A DNA stretch of 64,000 bases from Shewanella oneidensis MR-1 (GCF_000146165.2 NC_004347.2:4387029-4451028); one strand, 5' to 3'. Positions 21,555 through 34,310 are shown, numbered from the stretch's first letter. Numbers and translations are program-made. The notes: generated by a model not told the origin, from the sequence alone.

Positions 21555-22871
21555 CTAAAAACGGTAACTTGCCTGCACACCAAATAGTAAAATATTGCCA
21601 CTGGTAGTACCGCTAAAGGTCCCACCAAATAATGCTGCTGAATTATCTGAATCAATCCCTGGACGTGGCTCGACCACTGGCGATTCATCGGCAATGATAT
21701 AAGTCACACCGAAATCCAAATCCAGTTGTTTGCTAAACTGATATCCGTAACCCGCACTTAACCACACGCGATTCATTTCTGGGATCGTTAACGTACGGTT
21801 AGCATCAGATACCGCAGACATGTCATAGGCAACACCTGCACGAAGGCTTGATTGATCATCTAAGCGATAAGTCGCGCCCAAAGCAAAACGATAGCTATCT
21901 TCCCAATTCTCTTGCTTCACTAATTGAGTTGGTACTTTTAATGAAGGGATCACGGCTTCCAATTTTTCAAATGAGCTCCAGTCAGTCCAGTTAACACTCG
22001 CATGCACAGCAAGTTGCGGCGTTAATTGATGAAATGAAGCCAGTTCAACTGTCGCAGGCAGGCTAAGCTCCATAGAGCCAGCAAGCTTCTGATTTGGTGC
22101 TAACGGATTAAAAGCTAGGCCATTTGCCTCACCCTCAAGACGCTGATCCACAGCAGAACGATAGTTTAACCCAATGCGGTGATCAGCATTAATCTGCCAA
22201 GCGCCACCTAATTGCCAACCCCAAGAAATATCATCCCCTTCCATATACTTAAGAGTCGTGCCCTTAGGAACAGGTAGATTACCAATCGGTGTAGGTAAAA
22301 CTGCATCAGCCGAACTCTTAGCACCGATACTACCTTCACCCAGTACAAGGCGAACACCACCGCCGACACTCAATTGCTCATTGATACGATAGGCAACATT
22401 GGGATTGATCTCAATCGCCTTGATAGACGCCTCGTTACCAAATTGTGAGCCAAGAAAATCATCGTCTAACTCAGTCGCCATACCAAAGTTAGTGCCTAAA
22501 GCTACCCCGATGAACCACTGTTGATTAAGCTGATGGCTCACATAAAAATTAGGAATAACAGCATTGCCAGCCATGTCCTTCGCCGCAGTAGCTTGGGTCA
22601 CGTTACCAACAGTAACCTCACCTTCAACGTCAATATTAGGCATAACCAAAATAGCGCCAGTGGTCATTTGCGTGCCAGTGAGATAAGTCAACATAGCAGG
22701 ATTACGGAATTGAGCTGAGGCATTGTCCGCCATAGCGGCTTCACCCGCGAAGGCACGGCCTAAACCGGTAGCGGAGTATTCGGCAAGTTGGAAACCAGCG
22801 GCATGGACTTGAGTCGTTGTGCTTAATAGGGCTGCAGTCACAGCCAAAGTCAGAAGACGTTTTTGCATCAT
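21555..22871 (-). CDS. FadL-family outer-membrane transporter
   Basis: 438-aa beta-barrel protein likely to admit long-chain fatty acids or other hydrophobic compounds across the outer membrane. A signal peptide (MMQKRLLTLAVTAALLSTTTQVHA) precedes the FadL-type N-terminal plug region with the conserved NPA motif (ADNASAQFRNPAML). The protein ends in an aromatic residue (SYRF) as expected for outer-membrane barrels. Two adjacent ATGs at 22871 and 22868 are possible starts. The family includes toluene and other hydrocarbon transporters, so substrate is uncertain. Confidence 0.9.
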   Translation of the reverse strand: MMQKRLLTLAVTAALLSTTTQVHAAGFQLAEYSATGLGRAFAGEAAMADNASAQFRNPAMLTYLTGTQMTTGAILVMPNIDVEGEVTVGNVTQATAAKDMAGNAVIPNFYVSHQLNQQWFIGVALGTNFGMATELDDDFLGSQFGNEASIKAIEINPNVAYRINEQLSVGGGVRLVLGEGSIGAKSSADAVLPTPIGNLPVPKGTTLKYMEGDDISWGWQLGGAWQINADHRIGLNYRSAVDQRLEGEANGLAFNPLAPNQKLAGSMELSLPATVELASFHQLTPQLAVHASVNWTDWSSFEKLEAVIPSLKVPTQLVKQENWEDSYRFALGATYRLDDQSSLRAGVAYDMSAVSDANRTLTIPEMNRVWLSAGYGYQFSKQLDLDFGVTYIIADESPVVEPRPGIDSDNSAALFGGTFSGTTSGNILLFGVQASYRF

Positions 22872-23317
22872 TATTCTCGAAAAATATTATTGTTATCTTG
22901 TGCCATTTACTGGATCACAATGGCGCTCACACAAAATAGAGCAAACACTCCATATTGAATGCACGGCAGTTTACTGATACAGAAGATGTTTGCAACAAGT
23001 GGAGGTAAAACAGATAAAAAAACTGGATATGATAGATGGTTCAATATTTTTAGTGACGAAAATCACTTTTAAAACATAAGAAGTTAAGCCAAATCAGAGA
23101 AAACACTTGCTGAAGCCCTTTAAAAATCAGTAAGAGCAATCAATAAAACACTTTAAAAACAAAACAATAAACACACAAAAACCAATAAACACCTGTAAGC
23201 TGTCTTTATATCAAAATTTCAGCACAAATCACTACCAATTATCAAACCTAATATTGTAAACATAAAAAAACTATTTAAAACCAATAAATACAATAAATTA
23301 AAGTTACAGCATTTAAG
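22872..23317. other. AT-rich intergenic region upstream of the FadL-type gene
   Basis: About 450 bp of very AT-rich sequence without a credible open frame. It must hold the promoter of the FadL-type gene, but I cannot choose a convincing -10/-35 pair. No clear FadR- or PsrA-like palindrome was found by eye. Confidence 0.4.
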
Positions 23318-23324
23318 TTAAAAT

Positions 23325-23357
23325 AACAAAAACGCCTAGTTTTCGAACTAGGCGTTT
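23325..23357 (-). terminator. Terminator of the leuABCD operon
   Basis: A 12-bp stem (AAACGCCTAGTT / AACTAGGCGTTT) with a TTCG loop at 23330-23357 is followed on the minus strand by a T-rich run. It lies about 40 bp past the leuD stop. Confidence 0.85.
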
Positions 23358-23398
23358 AAGATTAACATCTATTAAGGTACAAGTGTTCGCCGAATAGC

Positions 23399-24004
23399 TC
23401 AGCGTCGCCAACTTGGGATCTGTGACTCGTACTCACTAATTTGCGCCCCGTGAGATAAGGTCAAGCCTATAGCGTCTAGACCATTCAGCAATTTGTGGCG
23501 CGCTGACTCCGCCAGACTAAAGCTAAACTGAGCACCAGAAGGTGATGTCACCTGACAAGTGGTTAAATCGACGGTGATTTGTGCGCCTTCTTCGCTCGCC
23601 ACCTCATCCATTAACTGACGCACTTCATTCGCGCTCAGCTTTACTGGCAATAAACCGTTATTGATTGAGTTACCATAAAAAATATCAGCAAAACTGGGGG
23701 CGATAATGGCGCGCAGGCCAAAATCAGCCAATGCCCACGGGGCGTGTTCACGGCTAGAGCCACAGCCAAAGTTTTCCTGCGCCAGCAGAATCGAAGCACC
23801 GTTATAGCGAGGTTTGTTTAGGGTGAACTCAGGGTTTGGCACATCTCCCGCATCATCGAGATAACGCCAATCGTGAAATAAGTGCACGCCGAATCCATCG
23901 CGGGTCACCTTAGATAAAAATTGTTTCGGAATAATCTGATCCGTATCGATATTCGCACTATCGATCATCACCGCAAGCCCGGTATGGCAAGTAAAAGGTT
24001 GCAT
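23399..24004 (-). CDS. leuD: 3-isopropylmalate dehydratase small subunit
   Basis: Swivel-domain subunit of isopropylmalate isomerase, the second enzyme of leucine synthesis. 201 aa, as in E. coli. Conserved [13 protein letters not shown] and [15 protein letters not shown] motifs mark the substrate-binding subunit of the aconitase superfamily. Last gene of the leuABCD operon, 24 bp after leuC. Confidence 0.96.
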   Translation of the reverse strand: MQPFTCHTGLAVMIDSANIDTDQIIPKQFLSKVTRDGFGVHLFHDWRYLDDAGDVPNPEFTLNKPRYNGASILLAQENFGCGSSREHAPWALADFGLRAIIAPSFADIFYGNSINNGLLPVKLSANEVRQLMDEVASEEGAQITVDLTTCQVTSPSGAQFSFSLAESARHKLLNGLDAIGLTLSHGAQISEYESQIPSWRR

Positions 24005-24028
24005 TAACTTCTCCTATTGGGATGACGG

Positions 24029-25452
24029 TTAGTAAGGTTTACGGATATCGACAAAATGCCCAGCAATTGCAGCAGCTGCCGCCATCGCCGGACTCACCAA
24101 GTGCGTGCGACTACCACGACCTTGGCGACCTTCAAAGTTACGGTTGCTGGTCGATGCGCAGCGATCACCCGCTTCTAATCTGTCATCGTTCATCGCCAAA
24201 CACATAGAACAGCCCGGTAAACGCCATTCAAATCCGGCCTCGATAAAGATTTTATCTAAGCCTTCCGCCTCGGCCTGTGCCTTCACTTGGCCAGAACCCG
24301 GTACTACGATTGCCGTAACGCCCGCAGCCACTTTACGCCCTTTGGCATGCTTCGCCGCGCTGCGTAAATCTTCAATCCGCGAGTTAGTGCAAGAACCGAT
24401 AAAGACTTTATTAATCGCGACTTCTGTCATCGGCGTGCCTGCGGTTAAGCCGATATAATCCAGCGCTTTTTCCATGCTAGAGCGAATCGTTGGATTGACT
24501 TCATCGGCAGGATTCGGCACAGGAGCGTCAATGGCAACGACTTGCCCAGGATTTGTGCCCCACGTTAGCTGCGGCGCGATATCAGCCGCATCCAACACTA
24601 CAGTGGCATCAAACTCAGCGCCAACATCGGTTTTGAGTGTTTTCCATTCAGCGACAGCTTGCGCCCAATCTTCGCCCTTGGGTGCAAATTCACGGCCCTC
24701 AAGGTAATCGAAGGTGGTTTGGTCCGGCGCGACCATGCCCGCCTTAGCACCCATTTCAATCGCCATATTGCAGACGGTCATGCGTCCTTCCATCGACAGG
24801 GCTTCAATCGCCTCGCCGCAAAACTCCACCACATAACCCGTGCCGCCGTCCATGCCAATCTTACCGATAATCGCCAGTACGATATCTTTAGCGGTCACAC
24901 CATCCGTCACTTGGCCGCGGACTTCGATTTTCATCGTTTTGGCTTTTAATTGGCGCAAAGTTTGGGTTGCCAATACATGCTCAACCTCAGATGTGCCAAT
25001 ACCGAAGGCCAGAGCGCCAAAGGCGCCGTGGGTCGCGGTGTGAGAATCACCACAAACAATCACAGTACCGGGCAAGGTAATGCCAAGCTCAGGCCCCATC
25101 ACATGCACAATTCCTTGATTCGGATGGTGAATATCATATAAGAGCACGCCAAAATCTTTGCAATTTTGCGCTAGCGTTTCCACCTGAATGCGCGCCATTG
25201 GGCTTAAGGCGTCTAAACTGGCGCTGCGGGTCGAGGTGTTGTGATCCATGGTGGCAAAGGTTTTTTCGGGCGCACGTAACTGACGACCCGCGACTTTTAA
25301 GCCGCTAAAGGCTTGGGGAGAAGTCACTTCATGGACTAAGTGCCTATCAACATAAATGATGGGCGCTTCACCTTCTGGTGTAGCCACTATGTGGGCATCC
25401 CAGACTTTTTGATATAAGGTTTTTGGGGCGATTGTTTTTGAAGGAACTGTCA

Positions 25453-25453
<1 letters not shown>
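24029..25453 (-). CDS. leuC: 3-isopropylmalate dehydratase large subunit
   Basis: Catalytic subunit carrying the 4Fe-4S cluster. The cysteine ligands are in [13 protein letters not shown] and [10 protein letters not shown] (CxxC), and the [24 protein letters not shown] motif is typical. I use the ATG at 25453 (474 aa), which overlaps the leuB stop as TGATG; a GTG one codon upstream is also possible. Confidence 0.96.
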
Positions 25454-26577
<1,124 letters not shown>

Positions 26578-26598
26578 TTATTCTCGATACTGCTTAGG

Positions 26599-28167
26599 CT
26601 ATACGCCGCCCAGCTCTCTGTTTTTATGCATATTCTGTTTGTAATCTGCGACCTTATCGGCACGGCAAGTCAGGTTCATCACATGCACTAATGCACGCGC
26701 TGACGCTTCAACCACATCGGTGGCTAAACCCACACCGTGGAAATTTTGTTCATGGTAAACCGCAGTAATATCGACTTGGCCGAGCGCATCTTGCCCTACG
26801 CCTTTCGCACCTAATTTGTAGCTGATGATATCGATACGGCGATCAGTGGCACGGGCGATAGCATTATAGGCAGCATCGACAGGACCATTGCCTGTAGCGG
26901 CCTCGGTTTTAATCTCACCACCCACCTCGATGCGCACAGTGGCCGTGGCCACGCCTTCGGTCGAGTCGGACTGCACGACTAACTGCCGTAATTGATAGAA
27001 GTTATCTTCCGCGGCTTGCGCCTCTATAAAAGCTAAGGCTTCTAAGTCGTAATCGAAGACTTGACCCTTTTTATCCGCCAAATGTAAAAACTGTTCGTAC
27101 AGGGCATCCAAGTTGTAATCCTGCGAGCTATAGCCCATTTCCTCCATGCGATGCTTAATCACATGGCGGCCTGAGCGCGAGGTCATATTCAGGTTGTTAC
27201 GGTTTAAGCCGATGCTCTCTGGCGTCATAATTTCATAAGTGTTTTGCGCTTTTAACATGCCATCTTGGTGAATGCCCGAAGAGTGGGTAAAGGCATTCGC
27301 GCCCACAATCGCCTTATTCGACTGGATCGGCATATTGCATAATTGGCTGACTAAATTTGAGGTGCGGTGAATTTCCTTCGCATTTATCCCCGTTTCAAAC
27401 CCTAACAAATTCTTGCGGGTGGCTAAGATCATGGCGATTTCTTCTAAGGAGCAGTTACCCGCACGCTCACCAATACCATTCATGGTACATTCGATTTGGC
27501 GCGCGCCATGCTGCACAGCAGTAATCGAGTTCGCGACCGATAAACCTAAGTCATCGTGACAGTGAACAGAGATAATTGCCTGATCGATATTCGGTACGCG
27601 ATTAAACAAAGTTTGAATAATGCTGCCAAACTCGCTTGGCACCGTGTAGCCCACTGTATCGGGAATATTGATAGTACGCGCGCCAGCATGAATAGCCGCT
27701 TCCACCATGCGACACAAATTATCAATCGGCGTACGCCCTGCATCTTCACAAGAGAATTCAACATCATCGGTAAAGCGACGGGCATATTTCACCGCACCGA
27801 CCGCCATTTCCAACACTTGCTCGAATGAACGTTTTAATTTGCTCTCCACATGGATGGTCGAGGTGGAGATAAAGGTGTGAATACGGAACTGTTCAGCCAC
27901 CGATAACGCTTGAGCGGCGGCATCGATATCTTTTTCCAAGGCGCGGGATAAGGCGCACACTCGGCTATTTTTAATGGTGCGAGCAATGGTTTGCACCGAC
28001 TCAAAATCACCGGGGGAAGATACGGGAAATCCCACTTCCATGACGTCAACACCAAGACGTTCCAGCGCCATGGCGATCTGTAACTTTTCTTTGACTGACA
28101 AGCTAGCGGCTAATGCCTGCTCGCCATCACGTAAGGTGGTATCAAATATAATTACTCTGTTAGACAT
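26599..28167 (-). CDS. leuA: 2-isopropylmalate synthase
   Basis: First committed enzyme of leucine synthesis, condensing acetyl-CoA with 2-oxoisovalerate. 522 aa from the ATG at 28167 (GGAG upstream), as in E. coli. The catalytic TIM-barrel motif [11 protein letters not shown], the metal-binding HCHDDLG segment, the [11 protein letters not shown] motif and the C-terminal regulatory LeuA domain for leucine feedback are visible. Its leader region carries an attenuator. Confidence 0.96.
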   Translation of the reverse strand: MSNRVIIFDTTLRDGEQALAASLSVKEKLQIAMALERLGVDVMEVGFPVSSPGDFESVQTIARTIKNSRVCALSRALEKDIDAAAQALSVAEQFRIHTFISTSTIHVESKLKRSFEQVLEMAVGAVKYARRFTDDVEFSCEDAGRTPIDNLCRMVEAAIHAGARTINIPDTVGYTVPSEFGSIIQTLFNRVPNIDQAIISVHCHDDLGLSVANSITAVQHGARQIECTMNGIGERAGNCSLEEIAMILATRKNLLGFETGINAKEIHRTSNLVSQLCNMPIQSNKAIVGANAFTHSSGIHQDGMLKAQNTYEIMTPESIGLNRNNLNMTSRSGRHVIKHRMEEMGYSSQDYNLDALYEQFLHLADKKGQVFDYDLEALAFIEAQAAEDNFYQLRQLVVQSDSTEGVATATVRIEVGGEIKTEAATGNGPVDAAYNAIARATDRRIDIISYKLGAKGVGQDALGQVDITAVYHEQNFHGVGLATDVVEASARALVHVMNLTCRADKVADYKQNMHKNRELGGV

Positions 28168-28224
28168 CTCGCTTCTCCATGGAACATCACCGTTCATTAT
28201 TGAACTTTTGCTGTATTCAGATAC

Positions 28225-28254
28225 AAAAAACCCCGCAACATTAGTGCGGGGTTT
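28225..28254 (-). terminator. leu attenuator terminator
   Basis: On the minus strand a 10-bp stem (AAACCCCGCA / TGCGGGGTTT, 7-nt loop) followed by T6 lies between the leader peptide and leuA. Its position 35-64 bp after the leader-peptide stop fits classical transcription attenuation. Confidence 0.85.
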
Positions 28255-28288
28255 ATGAGTGTTTTGCCTATCTATCGAGCGAGCAACA

Positions 28289-28357
28289 CTAAGACCTCCG
28301 CGTTTTTGGCGCGAGAGAGAGAAGGAGGAGGTCGAGTTTGCTGCTAATTCTATTCAT
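28289..28357 (-). CDS. leuL: leu operon leader peptide
   Basis: A 22-aa frame, [20 protein letters not shown] and two more residues (RS), starts at 28357 and ends with TAG at 28289-28291. It has six Leu codons within eight positions (L8, L10-L13, L15), five of them CTC. This matches the attenuation peptides of the leu operons of enteric bacteria: ribosome stalling at the Leu codons would prevent formation of the downstream terminator. The ribosome-binding site is weak. Confidence 0.85.
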   Translation of the reverse strand: MNRISSKLDLLLLSLAPKTRRS

Positions 28358-28403
28358 TTAATCTAAATATTTATTCTGTTGATTGAATATCTAACGGGGT
28401 TAA

Positions 28404-28432
28404 TATTTAACTCGCTTGACTAAATGTGTCAA
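28404..28432 (-). promoter_or_regulatory. Predicted leu operon promoter
   Basis: The minus strand has TTGACA at 28432-28427 and TTAAAT/TAAATA at 28410-28404 with a 16-17 bp spacer. Transcription would start about 40 bp ahead of the leader peptide. Confidence 0.65.
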
Positions 28433-29222
28433 CCACAATTTTTTTCATGTTCCCCAAAATATCTGCCGCGAAACGGCAAAAAACTGAATTTTTACCTAAA
28501 GCCATTTTTGTTAATTCCTTGCTATCAAAGAAAAATAAATTAAATGTCACCATTCAAATTTTTAACAAAGAAATCATTTTTTATGCAAAAATAGCGTGAG
28601 ACACGTTATAATCCTCGCCCGAGGCCACGGATAGAAGAATCAATGCACGGTATGGAGCAAAAAATGGATTTTCGCGCCTTAGCGCTGAGCCTATTACTAT
28701 GGCTTGTCCCATTATGGGCCTGTGCTAATGACCAGCTCGATAAACTGACACAACAAGTTTATCAGTATCCAACCAAAGCTTTGGCACAAATCACCGAATT
28801 AGAAAAGCAGCAACAAACTGATAATACTAGCAATATTGATAAGCTTCGCCTGAGCATATTGAAGTGTCAAAACCTGTTGCAACTCGGCGAGAACGAAGCT
28901 GCGATTAACCTAGCGCAAATGGGTGAAGCCCATGCGAAACAGCTTAAGTTAGATCAAGCACGCCCCTATTTTTTCAATTGTCAGGCCGATGCTTATCTTA
29001 ATTACGACAACATTCAAGACGCATTGCCCCTATTAGACTCTGCAATCACCCTTGCTCGACGCTATCAACAACCTCAAGCCCTTATCGATGCGCTCCGTTT
29101 AAGAGGGCAACTGGATACCAATACGGATAATTTTTCCTCCGCGATTGAGGATTTACGCATCGCTATCGATATCTATCCCGATATTCATACTCAAACGCAA
29201 AACTGGATATGGCCGCCAGAGG

Positions 29223-30560
29223 CTGTAGGATCCCCTCATAATTCATAGCCCCAACAACCATGAGTTAATGAGAGTTGGGCTAGTTTCTTCGCAGCACAAA
29301 GCAAATCATCTGCTGATATGGGGTAGTCATGCCGTCGCCGCAGCAGTTCTTTGCCCATCCTGATTGTTGATAGCACATTCCTTTTCTTTACCGTGTTGGC
29401 TTGGAAGTGCCGCTGTAATTGCTGTGTTTCTCCGTATAATCCTACCCACCAAAATGCCAGTTGTACCAATAATGCTATCAATAGCAGTATGTCCATCCTC
29501 GCCGCATAACGTGTTCTGCTATGACGTAAACCAAAGCCATAAGCGGGGCTTTTTAAATCTCTAAAGGTTTCTTCTATTTGCATCCGTTTTTGGTAAATAT
29601 TAACCAGTTTTTGAGGCGACATGGCTTCTATGGTCAAGTTGGTCACCAGTGCCCAAGGCTCTTTGGCGGTCAGTTCATACGTCCATTGCGCCGTATGGTG
29701 ACAGTCTGTTGTCGTACTTCGCTGACCTTTTCTGCCTTTACTTGGAGCCCTGAACAATACCATCTCGCATAACAAGGGTTTCTTTACCGATAACGCCACT
29801 CGCCCAACATGTTTTGCGCGACGACTGGCTTTGGGATAAAGCGCTTTTAGCGAAAATTGGCGACCGAAGGGGTGCAGCCGATAGACACTTAATCCTCTGA
29901 CACGACCCAGCCAATACCAACCGAGCTGCTCGACTTTTCGAAACCATGGATTACGGAAGCCCGCGTCAGTGACTATCAGCGGGGTAATATTGTCAGGTAA
30001 CACTTTATGGAGTTCATTCAGAAACTGATTATGGGCAGTTTGTGTGCCTTGTAGTACTAACGGAAATGTTCGCTCGTAGAGCGTGATAGAGCGGCCCTTA
30101 ATCGCAATAGAGGCGCGTAGTGCAATCAGTTCACGACCTTCACGCATATCAGACCAATCCACCAGTATGGTCGGCATCGTATGTGCTGTTAGCAGCCACT
30201 TTGCATGCCACTGATAAACAGCCAGTCTTTCATGGTGAAGGTGCGGGTTGCCCAATAATCTATCCATGCGTTTTATTGAGTGTTTAGTATGAGTGCTGGT
30301 GCCATCAATGTGCCGCCCTAAATGCGTGAGGGTGAGACAATCCGCGTTGATGAGGGCTTTGCAGGCGACCATGAGTGTATTCAGTCGCTTTTGATGGATT
30401 TCTGGACAATGTTGATAGAGAGATTGATGTAAGATAGTTAACACTTGCACCTTGATGCCCTGTGATTGATGTTTGTTCGCACTTCCATCTGATCACACTT
30501 CAAGGTGCAAGTTCACTCTAATTTAATGATTTATCTGAAAATCATCAGGGGATTCTTCAG
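29223..30560 (-). mobile_element. IS10-like insertion sequence (IS4 family), complete
   Basis: 1338 bp. Imperfect terminal inverted repeats begin CTGTAGGATCCCCTCATAAT on the left and, read inward, CTGAAGAATCCCCTGATGAT on the right; both resemble IS10 ends. A perfect 9-bp target duplication, CGCCAGAGG, flanks it at 29214-29222 and 30561-30569. With an intact transposase and exact duplication, this looks like a recent, potentially active insertion. Confidence 0.95.
29236..30450 (-). CDS. IS4-family (IS10 group) transposase
   Basis: 404-aa DDE transposase resembling IS10 throughout. Catalytic residues are D98 (LVDWSDMRE), D162 (IVTDAGF) and E293 in the YREK-type motif (NIYQKRMQIEETFRDLKSPA). 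The frame is intact and fills the element. Confidence 0.95.
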   Translation of the reverse strand: MQVLTILHQSLYQHCPEIHQKRLNTLMVACKALINADCLTLTHLGRHIDGTSTHTKHSIKRMDRLLGNPHLHHERLAVYQWHAKWLLTAHTMPTILVDWSDMREGRELIALRASIAIKGRSITLYERTFPLVLQGTQTAHNQFLNELHKVLPDNITPLIVTDAGFRNPWFRKVEQLGWYWLGRVRGLSVYRLHPFGRQFSLKALYPKASRRAKHVGRVALSVKKPLLCEMVLFRAPSKGRKGQRSTTTDCHHTAQWTYELTAKEPWALVTNLTIEAMSPQKLVNIYQKRMQIEETFRDLKSPAYGFGLRHSRTRYAARMDILLLIALLVQLAFWWVGLYGETQQLQRHFQANTVKKRNVLSTIRMGKELLRRRHDYPISADDLLCAAKKLAQLSLTHGCWGYEL

Positions 30561-31770
30561 CGCCAGAGGCCTATGTCTATGCTGCAATGGGGAGTTTGTT
30601 GTATGCCACCCAAGATTTACCCCAAGCGATGTATTACACCAAGCTTGCACTGAACAGCGCTGATGCCAAAGGAAAAGTACAGCACGTGTTACTGCTAAAC
30701 GCCGCACGTATTGCCCTGGATAATGGAGAGCGTGAATACAGCGATCAATTAGAAAAACAGACCAAAACTCTGCTGCCAGAAATTGGCTCCCCGCTCGAAC
30801 TCGCCTATAGTTATGCGATTTTAGCTTCTATTGCGCTTGATAAAGGCAAAATCGACACAGCCGAAGAATATATCTCCATTGCAATGAACACCTTTAAGCA
30901 ACAAAACCAACGGGTTGCAGTGATGCGTTCAACCCGTTTACTCGCTCAAATTCGATTTGCCCAGCACAGGGATGAAGCGGCTCTTACGCTCATGCATTCC
31001 GCCATTGAACAGGGCGAAGCCCTCAAGCAATATACTGATCTAAAAGGATTCTATGGTATTTTGAGTGATTATTATCAGGCCCAGGATAGCTATAAACTCG
31101 CCTACGAGTTTTTACAAAAACGCTTCGATGCGGCAGAACTTGCTAACGAGTCCATGAATCACACCCGAATTTTGCAGTTTAAAGCCAGATTAAATCAGCA
31201 AGGATTGTCCCAACTCAGCGTGGATGCTCCACAGAGCAATCCTAGTTTGTTAGATGAACTGAATGTAGACTGGGCCTTTAGCATCTTGCTTTTAATGACA
31301 ATGACACTATTAGGTGGCGCGATTTGGTACTTTATCGATAAGCAAAGTAAGCGAGCCCCCTCTCCCGACACCAAGCCCCATCGCCTTCCTCCCCTTCAAC
31401 AGCTTGAGCTCACCCTACATAGTGCCAAACAGGGCGATTATCCGCTGACATTATTACTTTTTAATGCCAGTCAAATTCGCCAAGTTGATCTGCCAACCTT
31501 GCTTGATAAGTTACAAGATAAACTCCGTGAGCAAGACATACTATTACGGTATTCGATGGATGACATTGTGATCGTGCTACCTTACACCTCGGCCGTCGGC
31601 GCGCAACGGGTGGTTAGCCAATTAACGCCCACGATTCAAACATGGCAAGGTACAAACAAGGTCAATATTGGGATTGCAGTAATGCAACACTTTGATACTC
31701 TTGACTCTTTGGTGAAACGAGCGAGCATCAATCAATTAAGTAAACTCAAGGTCAGCGACGCCCCAAACGA

Positions 31771-33594
31771 CTACTCACCCGCTAAATAAGCCGCGATTTC
31801 ATCGAGAAACTCGCCGCCAAATCGACTGAGTTTACGCTCTCCCACGCCGTTAACGGCAAGCATTTCTCCAGGGCTTGTCGGCATCATGGCAGCCATTTCC
31901 GCTAAGGTCGCATCGTTAAATACCAGATAAGGCGGTACGTCTTGCTCTTCGGCAATCTCACGGCGCAGTGTTTTAAGGCGTGCGAATAACTTGCGATCAT
32001 AGTTAAGCGGCACTCTCGATTGGGTCGTTTTACGCTTTATGCTGGTAAGTTGAATACGCGGCTCCGCCAACATCAGCGCGACCTCGCCTTTTAAAATTGG
32101 CCTTGCGGAGGGGTTTAAGGTGATAGATGAGCCTCGAGTAATATCTTGACTTGCCAGGCCCAAATGGATCAGTTGGCGAATAACGCTCAGCCAATATTCA
32201 TGGCTCTTATCTTTACCAATTCCCCAAGTGCTGAGCTTATCGTGGCCGCGGTCAACAATTGCAGCGCCCTTTGAGCCTCGCAATACTTCGATTAAATGAT
32301 TAATGCCAAAGCGTTGTCCGAGTCGATAAATACAAGAAAGTACCTTTTGCGCATCCTCGCTACCGTTATAGCGCTTAGGTGGATCAAGGCAAATATCGCA
32401 GTTACCGCAGGGCTCTAACGCACTTTCATCAAAATAATGCAGCAGCACTTGGCGCCGACAGGTTTGCGCCTCGGCAAAAGCGGCCATGGTATTGAGTTTA
32501 TGGAATTCAACTTGTTGCTGCGGCCCAGGTTCAGACTGTTCTATCAGATGGCGCACTCGACCAATATCGGCAGGATCGAACAACATAAAGGCTTCCGCCT
32601 CGAGTCCATCACGTCCTGCGCGGCCAGTTTCTTGGTAATAGGCCTCGATACTCTTAGGGATATCGTAATGCACCACAAAGCGCACGTTCGATTTATTGAT
32701 CCCCATGCCAAAGGCGACGGTCGCAACCACGATATCTATTTGATCTTTAAGAAAGCTATCTTGCACTTCGCCACGTTCTTCTGGCGTCATTCCCGCATGG
32801 TAAGCCTTAGCATGAAACCCCTGTAGCGTGAGCCTCTCAGCGACTTCATCAACCCGGCGGCGACTGCTGCAGTAAATAATGCCGCTACTGCCATTTTGTT
32901 GCAGCAAAAACTGCCGTAATTGATTAGCTGCATTGAGTTTTTCAGCCACTGTATAACGGATATTAGGCCGATCGAAACTTGATAATAACTTGAAGGGATT
33001 GATGCCTAAACGTTCACAAATATTCTGCCGCGTTGCCTGATCTGCAGTGGCTGTCAGCGCCATCATTGGCACATGGGGAAACAGTTGTTTTAACTGGCCG
33101 AGCGCGGCATATTCGGGCCGAAAATCATGCCCCCACTGGCTGATACAGTGCGCCTCATCAATAGCAAACATAGACAGCGGCAGAGACTGCATTCGCTCAA
33201 TAAAATCTGCCGTGAGTAAGCGCTCGGGGGACACATAAAGCAATTTTAGCTCGCCGAGATGCAACTGCCGAAGCACTTCTAAACTCAGCTCTCTTGGCTG
33301 TGAGGAGTTTAAATAGGCGGCATTCACACCTGTCTGCAATAGACTATCAACCTGATCTTTCATCAATGAAATCAGTGGCGAAACCACGATAGTGATGCCA
33401 TGCATCATCAGCGCTGGCAACTGGTAACACAGGCTCTTACCGCCACCGGTAGGCATGATCACTAGGCAATCCTCACCACGACATACCCGCTCGATGACTT
33501 CGCGCTGACCGTCCCTAAAGTCACGGTAGCCAAACACCTGCGCGAGGCGCTCTGAAAGCGGATCATCATGCGTGTTGAGTAACTGAGTTTCCAT
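31771..33594 (-). CDS. recQ: ATP-dependent DNA helicase RecQ
   Basis: 3'-5' helicase of the RecF recombination pathway. 607 aa (E. coli 609). Walker [16 protein letters not shown], the DEAH box with aromatic loop [18 protein letters not shown], motif VI region [12 protein letters not shown], zinc-binding cysteines ([17 protein letters not shown]) and a C-terminal HRDC domain are visible. The 3' end overlaps the convergent TPR gene by 19 bp. Confidence 0.97.
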   Translation of the reverse strand: METQLLNTHDDPLSERLAQVFGYRDFRDGQREVIERVCRGEDCLVIMPTGGGKSLCYQLPALMMHGITIVVSPLISLMKDQVDSLLQTGVNAAYLNSSQPRELSLEVLRQLHLGELKLLYVSPERLLTADFIERMQSLPLSMFAIDEAHCISQWGHDFRPEYAALGQLKQLFPHVPMMALTATADQATRQNICERLGINPFKLLSSFDRPNIRYTVAEKLNAANQLRQFLLQQNGSSGIIYCSSRRRVDEVAERLTLQGFHAKAYHAGMTPEERGEVQDSFLKDQIDIVVATVAFGMGINKSNVRFVVHYDIPKSIEAYYQETGRAGRDGLEAEAFMLFDPADIGRVRHLIEQSEPGPQQQVEFHKLNTMAAFAEAQTCRRQVLLHYFDESALEPCGNCDICLDPPKRYNGSEDAQKVLSCIYRLGQRFGINHLIEVLRGSKGAAIVDRGHDKLSTWGIGKDKSHEYWLSVIRQLIHLGLASQDITRGSSITLNPSARPILKGEVALMLAEPRIQLTSIKRKTTQSRVPLNYDRKLFARLKTLRREIAEEQDVPPYLVFNDATLAEMAAMMPTSPGEMLAVNGVGERKLSRFGGEFLDEIAAYLAGE

Positions 33595-33845
33595 GGATCT
33601 TCTAGCTAAAATGTAAGGGCGCCTATTCTAAAGGACAGAATCGCTCCTGTCTTGCGCCATCTTGTCGTAAACCCATTCTGGCTGAAATAGCACCGGCTAG
33701 AAGCCCTCGTCCGCAACCTTAATCAATATGGCTTAAGTTGCATTCTGTGCACGCTTCACTGTAGATTAATTACTCTAGTCGGGCGCACATTCAAAGCGTC
33801 CCCACTCATATTCTAAGAAGCCGAATAACAACAAGGACGAATAAC

Positions 33846-34310
33846 ATGAGCAACCCCATTCAAGCCGAAGTACTCAAGCGCGTTGCTGAAGTATTTGATC
33901 AGCATGTGCCTTTTCATAATTTATTGGGTCTGGACATCAAACGCTACGATATCGATGGGGTTGAAGTGGCGATTAATATGAAGCCAGAACTCATAGGCAA
34001 TATTCACCAGCAAATTCTCCACGGCGGCGTAACTGCGACAGTGCTCGATGTCGTGGGTGGACTCACGGCCTTTGCGGGCCTCGTTGCCAGCCGTGATGAT
34101 TGGACAATTGAAGAATTACAACAACGGCTGCAAACCTTAGGCACCATCGATATGCGAGTCGATTATCTCAGACCTGGACGCGGACAGATTTTTACTGGCA
34201 CTGGCAGTGTGATCCGAGCCGGTAATCGTGTCTCGGTTTGCCGAATGGAGTTACACAATGAACAAGGAACCCATATTGCCTTCGGCACAGGCACTTATAT
34301 GGTTGGCTAA
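33846..34310 (+). CDS. yigI: Hotdog-fold thioesterase, YigI family
   Basis: 154-aa PaaI-like hotdog protein, probably an acyl-CoA thioesterase of unknown substrate. ILHGGVTATVLDVVGGL holds the hotdog active-site helix, and RVDYLRPGRGQIFTGTGSVIRAGNRVSV is the conserved strand region. It is close in size and sequence to E. coli YigI and, as in E. coli, sits between recQ and rarD. SD AAGGA. Confidence 0.85.
   Translation: MSNPIQAEVLKRVAEVFDQHVPFHNLLGLDIKRYDIDGVEVAINMKPELIGNIHQQILHGGVTATVLDVVGGLTAFAGLVASRDDWTIEELQQRLQTLGTIDMRVDYLRPGRGQIFTGTGSVIRAGNRVSVCRMELHNEQGTHIAFGTGTYMVG

Larger units (their letters stand above)
28643..31789 (+). pseudogene. TPR / transmembrane / degenerate GGDEF-like protein, split by IS10-like element
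   Basis: Two exposed parts, 28643-29222 and 30570-31789, join in frame when the IS and one 9-bp duplication are removed (PPEA then YVYAAMGSLLYATQDL), giving about 599 aa. The N-terminus is a signal peptide (LALSLLLWLVPLWACA); the ATG at 28664 has the better GGAG site. TPR-like helical repeats follow, then one membrane helix (ILLLMTMTLLGGAIWYF). The C-terminal domain resembles GGDEF in layout (LTLLLFNASQIRQVD, LLRYSMDDIVIVLP) but lacks a GGDEF motif, so it is probably not an active cyclase. The insertion very likely inactivates the gene. Confidence 0.8.
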
